From assembly GCF_003425985.1 (NCBI RefSeq), contig NZ_CP022985.1:3704001-3768000 (forward strand): a DNA stretch of 64,000 bases, written 5' to 3'. Every line of letters begins with the position of its first letter. The stretch's first letter is position 1. Origin of the DNA: Mariniflexile sp. TRM1-10. GTDB taxonomy: Bacteria > Bacteroidota > Bacteroidia > Flavobacteriales > Flavobacteriaceae. Below are positions 9,539-17,070 of this stretch, piece by piece. The notes beneath the pieces were generated by a model. It was not told the DNA's origin. It was given only the letters and a program-made list of their open reading frames with translations, and did no database searches. A program made the position numbers and the translations under genes.

Positions 9539-9985
9539 ATGAAAAAAGCAATCATCTTCATTACACTATTAATTTATGCCACAGGTAGCGCCCAAATCCT
9601 TGAGCCGGTAAAATGGACCACCTCGGTAACCAAAATTTCGAATACGGAGTATGAACTAGTGGCCATGGCCACCATAGAAAAAAATTGGCACCTGTATTCA
9701 CAAACGGTTCCGGATGATGGCCCCATACCCACAAACTTCACCTTTGAGGGCAGTGGCAATTACCTAAAAAAGGGAAATACCACTGAAGAGAAAGGGCATA
9801 CCATAGACGACCCCATATTTGATATGAAGATCACATATTTTGAGAACAAGGCTTCCTTTAAACAACGCATAAAGCTCAAGGAAAAAGTCCCATTTAAGGT
9901 AAACGCAACGGTCGAGTTTATGGTTTGTGACGACAGTAGGTGCTTGCCGCCTACCGAAGTAGATCTAGTGTTCAATATAAAATAA
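9539..9985 (+). CDS. Stand-alone DsbD-alpha domain, tandem duplicate of the DsbD N-terminus
   Basis: The product is a secreted 148-residue protein (signal peptide to about GSAQ). It matches the first about 150 residues of the DsbD encoded 13 bases downstream almost position by position: ILEPVKW, EYELVAMATIE, WHLYSQTVP, GNTTEEKGHT, DDPIFDMKI, FMVCDDSRCLPPTEVDLVFN. The redox pair is Cys130/Cys135. There is no membrane part. It is therefore a domain-sized tandem duplication kept as a separate gene. It probably accepts electrons from the DsbD membrane domain or competes with its own alpha domain. A second, more diverged stand-alone copy lies at 5920. Confidence 0.88.
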   Translation: MKKAIIFITLLIYATGSAQILEPVKWTTSVTKISNTEYELVAMATIEKNWHLYSQTVPDDGPIPTNFTFEGSGNYLKKGNTTEEKGHTIDDPIFDMKITYFENKASFKQRIKLKEKVPFKVNATVEFMVCDDSRCLPPTEVDLVFNIK

Positions 9986-9998
9986 ATATTACCATAAA

Positions 9999-11960
9999 AT
10001 GAAAAGACTTTTATTGACACTAAGTGTTTTGTTGTTATCCATAACAAGCAATTCACAAATCCTTAATCCCGTAAAATGGGCGACTTCAGTAGTGAAATTA
10101 TCAGACACGGAATATGAACTGATCTCTACGGCCACCATAGAACCTGGTTGGCATTTATATTCGCAAGCCGTACCTGAAAATGGCCCCATAGCGACAACAT
10201 TTACGTATGATGATAGCGAAGGGAATTTTAAAACAATGGGAAATACTACAGAAGAAGCAGGGCATACCGTAGATGATCCCGTTTTTGAAATGAAGATCAA
10301 GTATTTCGAAAATACGGCCGTCTTCAAGCAAAAAATAGAACTGTTAAAAGAAGTAAGTACGGTTACGGCATTTGTGGAATTCATGGTCTGCGACGATACT
10401 AGGTGTTTGCCGCCAACAGAGATTGACCTCGTATTCAACCTATCCGATAAAACACCCACAGGAACAGAAAGAACACCAACAGAAACCAAGGTTTCAAAAG
10501 AAGGGAAAGGCACGGATCCAGCGTCAAACAAAGGGCTTTGGTCCATATTTTTTATAGCCTTTTTATCAGGCTTTGCAGCCTTGTTGACACCATGCGTGTT
10601 CCCCATGATCCCCATGACGGTAAGCTTCTTTACCAAGCAGAGCAAAACCAAAGCAGCAGGAATAAAAAACGCCATTATTTATGGCATCTGTATTATTGTA
10701 ATCTATGTCCTGTTGGGAACGGCCGTCACAGGCATCTTCGGTGCCGATGCCCTGAATGCCCTAGCAACCAATGTATGGTTTAATATCATATTCTTTTTGT
10801 TATTGGTTGTTTTTGCAGTATCCTTTTTAGGAGCTTTTGAAATTATGCTGCCCAACTCTTGGGCAAATAAAGTGGATTCACAAGCAGACCGTGGCGGACT
10901 CATAGGCATCTTTTTTATGGCATTGGCATTGGCCATCGTGTCATTTTCCTGTACAGGACCCATTGTTGGTACCTTATTGGTGGAAGCAGCCTCCAAGGGC
11001 GGACTAGCGCCTATTATAGGGATGTTGGGTTTCTCATTAGCCATTGCGTTACCGTTTGCTTTGTTTGCCGCTTTTCCTGGATGGTTAAACTCGTTACCGA
11101 AATCTGGTGGTTGGCTAAATACCGTTAAGGTCGTACTCGGATTTTTAGAATTAGCCTTAGCGTTTAAGTTTTTATCACAAGCTGATTTAGTACTGCAAGC
11201 CCATTTGTTGGAACGTGAAGTTTTTATTTCAATATGGATCGCAATCTTCGGAGCCTTGGCCTTTTATCTATTTGGTAAAATAAAGCTCCCACATGATTCC
11301 CCATTGACCCATATTTCAGTGGGAAGATTAAGTTTGGGGTTAGTGGTGCTATCTTTCACGGTGTATATGATACCCGGTCTGTGGGGGGCGCCCCTCAATT
11401 TAATAAGTGCCTTCCCGCCACCACTTGAATATAGTGAATCCCCTTATGGCGTTGGCTTTTCCAAAATGGGCACCGCCTCTGTTCTGGAAAACCATGAAGG
11501 TTTGCCGGATGGTGGGCATTTGTTGGCTCCTCATGATATTTTGGCATTTAACGATTACGATAAAGGTTTGGCGTACGCCAAAAAAGTGGGTAAACCCGTT
11601 ATGATAGATTTTACAGGTTGGGCCTGTGTGAATTGTAGAAAAATGGAACAGAACGTTTGGCCAAAACCGGAAATACTAAACATCCTGAAAAATGAAGTGG
11701 TGTTGATTTCATTATACGTGGACGATAAGCGCCCATTAGAAGACCACGAAATAGTCGAATCCCAATTGCGCCCTGGCAAAAAACTTAAATACATTGGGCA
11801 AAAGTGGAGTGAATTGCAAACAGTGGAATATAAAGCAAATTCACAACCTTTTTACGTCTTGATGGATCATGATGAAGAAAATTTGATAGACCCAGTGGGC
11901 TATACACCTGATGTAGAGGAATATCATGCTTGGTTAAAACAGGGATTGTCAAATTTTTAA
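9999..11960 (+). CDS. dsbD: Thiol:disulfide interchange protein DsbD
   Basis: This is a complete three-domain DsbD (653 residues). The periplasmic alpha domain has the pair Cys131/Cys136 (VCDDTRCLPP). A linker is followed from about residue 180 by a polytopic membrane domain whose two electron-carrying cysteines are visible in LLTPCVFPM and SFSCTGPIVGT. The C-terminal thioredoxin-like gamma domain has CVNC (Cys543/Cys546) after FTGWA. DsbD carries reducing power from cytoplasmic thioredoxin across the inner membrane to periplasmic acceptors. The gene cluster around it encodes likely acceptors: two TlpA/ResA lipoproteins and two free alpha domains. All redox cysteines are present, so the protein looks functional. 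Confidence 0.96.
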   Translation: MKRLLLTLSVLLLSITSNSQILNPVKWATSVVKLSDTEYELISTATIEPGWHLYSQAVPENGPIATTFTYDDSEGNFKTMGNTTEEAGHTVDDPVFEMKIKYFENTAVFKQKIELLKEVSTVTAFVEFMVCDDTRCLPPTEIDLVFNLSDKTPTGTERTPTETKVSKEGKGTDPASNKGLWSIFFIAFLSGFAALLTPCVFPMIPMTVSFFTKQSKTKAAGIKNAIIYGICIIVIYVLLGTAVTGIFGADALNALATNVWFNIIFFLLLVVFAVSFLGAFEIMLPNSWANKVDSQADRGGLIGIFFMALALAIVSFSCTGPIVGTLLVEAASKGGLAPIIGMLGFSLAIALPFALFAAFPGWLNSLPKSGGWLNTVKVVLGFLELALAFKFLSQADLVLQAHLLEREVFISIWIAIFGALAFYLFGKIKLPHDSPLTHISVGRLSLGLVVLSFTVYMIPGLWGAPLNLISAFPPPLEYSESPYGVGFSKMGTASVLENHEGLPDGGHLLAPHDILAFNDYDKGLAYAKKVGKPVMIDFTGWACVNCRKMEQNVWPKPEILNILKNEVVLISLYVDDKRPLEDHEIVESQLRPGKKLKYIGQKWSELQTVEYKANSQPFYVLMDHDEENLIDPVGYTPDVEEYHAWLKQGLSNF

Positions 11961-12003
11961 ACAAAAGTCCTAGTAAGTAGTTCGTTAACAAAAAATAGAA
12001 AAG

Positions 12004-12765
12004 ATGAAATACAAGTTGACAATTTTTTTGATACTCTTTATGAGTATGCTATCGTTTGCCACAGAAACTCAAATTATTGTTAGGGTAAAGGCTAAAGACG
12101 CAAAATTTATTGGTTCATCAATAGGAGGTGCGTATGTAGTTATTAGAAATAAACTAACTAATGAAATTTTAGCTAAAGGAAAAACAGAAGGATCAACGGG
12201 AGATACCGACTTAATTATGAAAACCCCACGAGAAAGAGGGAGTAATATTTCAGATCAGATGACGGCCAAATTCGTGGCTATTATAGACATAGATGAGCCT
12301 GTGTTTATTTCAATTGAAGTTGACTCCCCTATAAGTAACAAACAAGCTCGGATACATGCGAGTACAGAGTTGTGGCTGATTCCTGGAAAACATATTCTTG
12401 GCGATGGTGTTATAATTGAAATATCTGGATTTATTGTGGATATTTTAGAACCAAGAACCCATCAATATATTCCTTTGGCATCAATAGAGAACAAATCTTT
12501 TAAGCTTAAAGCAAATGTGGTGATGATGTGTGGCTGTACAATAAACAAAAATGGTATTTGGGATTCCGAAAAAATGGAAGTAAGAGCAATAATTAAATTA
12601 AATGATAGTAAGCTCGAGGAAGTTCCATTAAGTTTTGTCTCTACAAATTTATTTGAAGGAGAATTTATGATTGAAAAACCGGGGGACTATGAAGTTATAA
12701 TTTATGCCTATGATAGTCTGTCAGGAAATACAGGAGTTGACAAAGTAAATTATATAATTTATTAA
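12004..12765 (+). CDS. Secreted protein of unknown function
   Basis: This is a 253-residue protein with signal peptide (MKYKLTIFLILFMSMLSFA). The mature part looks all-beta: an N-terminal domain starting TQIIVRVKAKDAKFIGSS, and a C-terminal domain after about residue 155 with KANVVMMCGCTINKNGIWDS and a terminal Ig-like strand pattern ending GDYEVIIYAYDSLSGNTG. The three-residue CGC motif is the only striking feature. I do not recognise the family. It follows dsbD by 43 bases and may belong to that operon, so CGC could be a client of the thiol relay; that is speculation. Two hairpins follow it. Confidence 0.7.
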   Translation: MKYKLTIFLILFMSMLSFATETQIIVRVKAKDAKFIGSSIGGAYVVIRNKLTNEILAKGKTEGSTGDTDLIMKTPRERGSNISDQMTAKFVAIIDIDEPVFISIEVDSPISNKQARIHASTELWLIPGKHILGDGVIIEISGFIVDILEPRTHQYIPLASIENKSFKLKANVVMMCGCTINKNGIWDSEKMEVRAIIKLNDSKLEEVPLSFVSTNLFEGEFMIEKPGDYEVIIYAYDSLSGNTGVDKVNYIIY

Positions 12766-12831
12766 TAAACTCAAATGGCTGTTAATAGGTTGTTGTTTCA
12801 AATGGAAATAAAGTGGTAGCTAAGAAAGCAC

Positions 12832-12884
12832 ACAACCGTTAATTAATTTGTTAGTATTAGGAATTTTAATAGCGGTTGTTTTTG
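12832..12884 (+). terminator. Long-loop hairpin with T run after the unknown secreted protein
   Basis: ACAACCG (12832-12838) pairs with CGGTTGT (12873-12879), extended inward by three weaker pairs and closing a 28-base loop. TTTTT runs to 12883. It fits an intrinsic terminator for the gene ending at 12765. Confidence 0.5.
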
Positions 12885-12893
12885 ATTGATTGG

Positions 12894-12928
12894 AATCACT
12901 CCGGCTAATTTACCGGAGTGATTGTTTT
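12894..12928 (+). terminator. Strong 11-bp hairpin just before the PLP enzyme start
   Basis: AATCACTCCGG (12894-12904) and CCGGAGTGATT (12913-12923) form a perfect stem over the loop CTAATTTA, followed by GTTTT. The structure ends 17 bases before the ATG at 12941. It is either a second terminator for the upstream operon, or an attenuator or translation-blocking hairpin in the leader of the next gene. The sequence alone does not decide. Confidence 0.6.
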
Positions 12929-12940
12929 ACACTATTTTAA

Positions 12941-14431
12941 ATGAATTTTATCAAAAAAGAAAATAAGAATAAAAAGTTGGAAGAATTCTTTCAACAGTTC
13001 AGAAAGGAAATCGTTGGTGTAGATCAAGAGTTTGAATCGCCTTACGGCAGAAAGAAAATTATCTATGCCGATTGGACAGCAAGTGGCCGATTGTACAGGC
13101 CCATTGAGGAAAAACTTCTAAACGATATCGGGCCATTTGTGGCCAACACGCACACCGAAACCTCAATTACAGGAAGTGTGATGACACATGCCTATCATGA
13201 TGCAAGAAACATCATTAAAAAACACGTGAATGCATCAAAAGACGATGTGCTGATTACCGTTGGGACAGGTATGACTGGAGCCATTAATAAGTTTCAACGT
13301 ATTCTTGGTATCAAGCTTAACGAAAATTTAAAGGACCATACAAAGGTTCCAGTAGAAAAGCGTCCCATTATTTTTGTTTCGCACATGGAGCACCACTCCA
13401 ACCAAACCTCTTGGTTGGAAACCATTGCCAAAGTGGTTGTCATACCATCAAACACCAATGGTTTGCCATGTCTGGAAAGTCTGGAAAGTCTATTGGTAGA
13501 ATACGGAGATGTACCAATAAAAATAGCGGCCATAACAGGCTGTTCCAATGTTACGGGCATCAGAACCAATTACCATGACATTGCAAAGGTAATGCATCAA
13601 AATAACGGGTTGTGCTTTGTGGATTTTGCCTGCTCAGCACCTTATGTGGAAATTAACATGCACCCAGATGATGAAGAGCAGTATTTGGATGCCATTACGT
13701 TTTCGCCACATAAGTTTTTGGGAGGGCCGGGCACTTCGGGCGTTTTGATTTTCAATAAAAAATTATATAAAAATCTGGTACCGGACAACCCGGGCGGAGG
13801 TACCGTAAGTTACACCAATCCTTGGGGCGACCATGACTATATTGATGATATAGAAACCCGTGAGGATGGAGGTACCCCTGGTTTTTTACAAGCAATTAGA
13901 ATAGCACTTTCCATTCAGCTAAAAGAAAACATGGGCATTCAGAATATTTTGGATAGGGAACATGAGCTAAATGCTATTATTTTTGAACATTTAACTAAAA
14001 TCGACAACCTTAAAATCCTAGCACCTGACCATACGGATAGGTTAGGGGTTTTTTCATTTTACATAGAAGGTGCACACTATAACCTAATAGTCAAATTGCT
14101 GAACGACCGTTTTGGTGTCCAGACCAGAGGTGGTTGTTCCTGTGCGGGAACCTATGGTCATTATCTGTTGAATGTAGACGAGCCTACTTCTAAATCTATC
14201 GAAAAGAAAATATTGGAAGGCTGTTTAATGGAGCGTCCGGGATGGATCCGTATGTCTATACACCCAACCATGACAAACGCTGAAGTCGAGTTTATTTGCC
14301 ATGCCATAAAAGAGGTTGCAATAAATTTTAAAGATTGGGAAGAAGATTATAGTTATAATGTTATTAAGAATGAATTTATTCATAAAAGTAATGTTTCTGT
14401 TGAAAAAGAAATTACCAAAAGTTGGTTTTAA
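12941..14431 (+). CDS. Class V aminotransferase-fold PLP enzyme (cysteine desulfurase/selenocysteine lyase-like)
   Basis: This is a 496-residue cytoplasmic enzyme of the aminotransferase class V fold. Motifs in order: IIYADWTASGRLYRPIE at the N-terminus, the cofactor-stacking SHMEHHSNQTSW, GCSNVTG, VDFACSAPY, and the Schiff-base lysine Lys258 in SPHKFLGGPGTSG. Near the C-terminus QTRGGCSCAGTYGHYLL offers a Cys-rich loop where desulfurases keep their active cysteine. It is longer than SufS (about 400 residues). Members remove sulfur from cysteine and release alanine, or act on related substrates. The next gene encodes alanine dehydrogenase, which would consume that alanine; this pairing is suggestive, not proof. 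Exact substrate unknown. Confidence 0.85.
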   Translation: MNFIKKENKNKKLEEFFQQFRKEIVGVDQEFESPYGRKKIIYADWTASGRLYRPIEEKLLNDIGPFVANTHTETSITGSVMTHAYHDARNIIKKHVNASKDDVLITVGTGMTGAINKFQRILGIKLNENLKDHTKVPVEKRPIIFVSHMEHHSNQTSWLETIAKVVVIPSNTNGLPCLESLESLLVEYGDVPIKIAAITGCSNVTGIRTNYHDIAKVMHQNNGLCFVDFACSAPYVEINMHPDDEEQYLDAITFSPHKFLGGPGTSGVLIFNKKLYKNLVPDNPGGGTVSYTNPWGDHDYIDDIETREDGGTPGFLQAIRIALSIQLKENMGIQNILDREHELNAIIFEHLTKIDNLKILAPDHTDRLGVFSFYIEGAHYNLIVKLLNDRFGVQTRGGCSCAGTYGHYLLNVDEPTSKSIEKKILEGCLMERPGWIRMSIHPTMTNAEVEFICHAIKEVAINFKDWEEDYSYNVIKNEFIHKSNVSVEKEITKSWF

Positions 14432-14545
14432 TGTTTGGAGACCAGTATGTTGCTTTCTTTGAAATAGGTATTATAAAAAACTAAGATACAGATTTTCTGT
14501 ATTTCAATATTTACAAAAAGAAACTTTTAAAAAAATATAATAATT

Positions 14546-15616
14546 ATGAAAGTTGGTATTCCCATAGAAATAAAGAACAATGAAAACAGAGTTGGTATGA
14601 CACCATCTGGTGTGTTTGAACTTACCAAGAGAAATCACACGGTTTATGTCCAAAAAAGCGCAGGTTTTGGAAGCGGTTTCCTTGATAAGGATTATATGGA
14701 AGCTGGAGCCATTCTTCTTGATACCATTGAGGAAGTCTACACTACAGCAGAAATGGTAGTTAAAGTTAAAGAACCTATTGAGCAGGAGTATGATTTGATA
14801 AAACCGCATCACGTGGTATTTACTTATTTTCATTTCGCTTCAAGTGAACCACTTACAAAAGCGATGATAAAAAGTGGAGCCGTTTGTATAGCCTACGAGA
14901 CCGTCGAAGATTCAGATGGTTCTCTGCCATTGTTAATCCCCATGTCAGAGGTTGCAGGACGTATGTCCATTCAACAAGGTGCTAAGTATCTAGAAAAGCC
15001 AATTAAAGGTAGAGGGATTTTATTAGGAGGTGTTCCTGGGGTACCACCCGCCAAAGTATTAATTTTAGGCGCTGGGGTTGTGGGTTTGCAAGCTGCTAAA
15101 ATGGCGGCAGGATTAGGAGCTATAGTTATTATTATGGATGTAAACATGAAACAATTACGGTATGTTAGTGATATAATGCCTAAGAATGTAATCACAGAGT
15201 TTTCAAACGAATACAATATTAGAAAACATATCAAGGATTCCGATTTAATTATTGGGGGTGTTTTATTAAAAGGAGCCAAAGCACCAAAATTAATAACAAA
15301 GGATATGCTTAAAGACATGCGTCCAGGAACTGTAATCGTTGATGTAGCTGTAGACCAAGGGGGATGTTTTGAAACCACCAGACCAACAACACATCAAGAC
15401 CCAACTTATATTATTGATGATGTGGTGCATTACTGTGTTGCTAATATGCCTGGAGCAGTTCCTTACACATCGACCGTAGCTTTAACCAACGTAACCTTGC
15501 CTTATATTATTAAATTAGCAAATGACGGTTGGGAAAAGGCTTGTGAAAATAGTGGACCACTAGCAAAAGGTTTAAATATTGTGAAAGGGGAAATAATTTA
15601 TAAAGAAATAGAATAA
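14546..15616 (+). CDS. ald: Alanine dehydrogenase
   Basis: This is a clear alanine dehydrogenase (L-alanine + NAD to pyruvate + ammonia + NADH), 356 residues and thus close to the usual 360-375. Visible signatures are MKVGIPIEIKNNENRVG at the N-terminus, the substrate lysine region MVVKVKEP, the catalytic histidine in FTYFHFAS, the Rossmann motif LILGAGVVG, and DVAVDQGGCFET with the catalytic Asp. It follows the class V PLP enzyme by 114 bases on the same strand and is followed by a strong terminator at 15727, so it probably ends this transcription unit. Confidence 0.95.
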   Translation: MKVGIPIEIKNNENRVGMTPSGVFELTKRNHTVYVQKSAGFGSGFLDKDYMEAGAILLDTIEEVYTTAEMVVKVKEPIEQEYDLIKPHHVVFTYFHFASSEPLTKAMIKSGAVCIAYETVEDSDGSLPLLIPMSEVAGRMSIQQGAKYLEKPIKGRGILLGGVPGVPPAKVLILGAGVVGLQAAKMAAGLGAIVIIMDVNMKQLRYVSDIMPKNVITEFSNEYNIRKHIKDSDLIIGGVLLKGAKAPKLITKDMLKDMRPGTVIVDVAVDQGGCFETTRPTTHQDPTYIIDDVVHYCVANMPGAVPYTSTVALTNVTLPYIIKLANDGWEKACENSGPLAKGLNIVKGEIIYKEIE

Positions 15617-15726
15617 GCCTATTCCCAAGGTTATTTTAAAAACAACCTGTGCTATATAAGGTAATTAAATGAAAATAGCATAGTTATACAATAATTTAAA
15701 AGCAGACTAGTTTTGTAAAGTTTCAT

Positions 15727-15775
15727 AATAAGGAAAGAAACCAATGTTTCTTTCCTTATTCATATTTTGTTTTAT
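15727..15775 (+). terminator. Strong intrinsic terminator after ald
   Basis: AATAAGGAAAGAAA (15727-15740) pairs perfectly with TTTCTTTCCTTATT (15747-15760), a 14-bp stem over the loop CCAATG, followed by a T-rich tail. The strand-symmetric A/T flanks could let it work in both directions. Confidence 0.85.
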
Positions 15776-16028
15776 TTGGTACGTCTTTTTCAAGACCCTT
15801 TTTTATTTTAAATAAATTCCAAATGAAATGAAAATTGTATGAATTTGATTCAACTTGGTTTTTCAATTTTATTTATGTTTGTGTAATATAAAGTAAGTAT
15901 AATCAAAGCAAAAGTTACCTATTCGGTTACCTGTTTTGAAAAAAAATAAAGTAACTTTCTGACTATTAATTGGATGTGTAGAGTTCAATAGTTCTGTCAT
16001 CCCGACGAACCTAAGAATAGGAAATATC

Positions 16029-16071
16029 AAAACACTGTTAACTGTATGTTAGCAGTGTTTTTTGTTTTTAG
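16029..16071 (+). terminator. Orphan intrinsic terminator without an upstream gene
   Basis: AAAACACTG (16029-16037) pairs with CAGTGTTTT (16053-16061). The stem continues inward with TTAAC/GTTAG (one wobble) to a 5-base loop TGTAT, and TTTGTTTTT follows. It lies 413 bases after the ald stop, beyond ald's own terminator, so it may end a small RNA transcribed from about 15.8-16.0 kb. Confidence 0.75.
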
Positions 16072-16287
16072 GCATTTAGACAGTCTCTTAAGTTTAAAAT
16101 CACTTCACAATTACAACTGTTCGGAAACTTACCAAATAACAGCAAAACAAGAACAAGTAGATAATTTTCATATTCGAATATTTAAAAACCATTCTTAAGT
16201 ATAGAGACTACTCTAGCTTAGGTACAAAACTATTAACGAATTTGAAATGGAAATTTATGACCAATGTGACCGATTTGATATCGTAAT

Positions 16288-16312
16288 TAATCTAAATAAT
16301 TCCCCGAAGGCT
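16288..16312 (+). repeat. 25-bp dispersed repeat, inverted copy at 59151-59175
   Basis: The 25 bases starting TAATCTAAATAATTCC and ending CGAAGGCT recur exactly on the opposite strand at 59151-59175. The right flank of the 59 kb copy (GGCTCTGCC...AGGATAGTC) reappears here only at about 16471-16491. The unit looks split by about 160 bases of other repeat sequence. Confidence 0.85.
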
Positions 16313-16613
16313 TGCCTTGGGGTATCCAATTCATCTCTCCTTTGGAGAGGTCAGAATTGCCTTTTCGGGCAGTTCTGGGTGAGGTAAAATACAAAATTTC
16401 GGTTTTTGACCCTGAGGTCAAAATGACATAGGCGAAACCTGTACTGAGCCTAGTCGAAGTATACCTCTATGGCTCTGCCTCAAGGATAGTCTGTTTCAAG
16501 AAATTTTTTATTGCAAGTCCAGTTATAAAACGCTCAAATACAAGTAGTAGAAAGAAGAAATAGTTAAGATTGTATATATTTTATTCCACTTTTTATAAAA
16601 AATCCTTAAAGGA

Positions 16614-16640
16614 GTTAATATAGTATTACTTTCTGCTAAT
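16614..16640 (+). promoter_or_regulatory. Candidate operator, copy 1 (before susC/D)
   Basis: TTAATATAGTATTAC then TTTCTGCTAAT: the inverted repeat TAATA-TAG-TATTA (16616-16628) is followed by the GCTAA box 9 bases after the second half-site. The same arrangement stands at 35980, 42884 and 55583. It lies about 430 bases before the first susC. Confidence 0.65.
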
Positions 16641-17070
16641 TATTATACTTTATAAAAAAACTAACATTTTAATTTTACCAAATGACAATATAATTAAGCC
16701 TAAACGAAGTAATTGATCAAAAAAGCTTAAAAGCAATTAACAGAAACTAAAAACTAAACCAATCACTATGAAGAAAACTTTTACTAAAATCAGTGTAGAA
16801 TTATTATAGCTACAAAACAATAGTAATTCTTTAAATTTTATCAAATCGAATTTATTATTCTATAATTTATTCAACAATCCTCTTACTCTTATTCAACATA
16901 AACAAGTAAGTCCATAATAGTTTTTGTGGGGCTAGTATGATATTGTGTTAAGTGCAGAATCGTATTAATATGCTAAGCATTAAAACTTATTAAAATGAAA
17001 ATTAAATATGAATAAATCCTACCTGCTTTGTCTAGTGGTTTAGGACATAAAACTTGAAAATCAAAAATTT

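Larger units (their letters stand above)
15617..17070 (+). other. 1.45 kb non-coding region with terminators, dispersed repeats and the susC leader
   Basis: I see no convincing gene here. The region holds a terminator for ald (15727), a second strong terminator with no gene before it (16029), and a mosaic of short repeats at about 16285-16500. The mosaic includes a CTCTCC-TTTG-GGAGAGG-type hairpin, a TTTTGACC/GGTCAAAA hairpin and a GAGCCTAGTCGAAGT element. After it come the shared regulatory motif at 16614 and a roughly 430-base susC leader. The leader contains a 13-codon reading frame at 16768-16809 (MKKTFTKISVELL), which could be a leader peptide or chance. Confidence 0.7.

Noticed and set aside
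9989-10675. Reverse-strand 228-codon open frame
   Set aside because: It lies entirely across the dsbD alpha domain and start. The forward frame has unmistakable DsbD motifs and the reverse product shows none.
14484-14505. Hairpin between the PLP enzyme and ald genes (ATACAGA/TCTGTAT)
   Set aside because: The stem is only seven AT-rich pairs with a poor T tail, too weak to list as a terminator.
16768-16809. 13-codon frame in the susC leader (MKKTFTKISVELL)
   Set aside because: It is too short to call. The start looks protein-like, so a leader peptide or the remnant of a gene is possible, but nothing supports translation.
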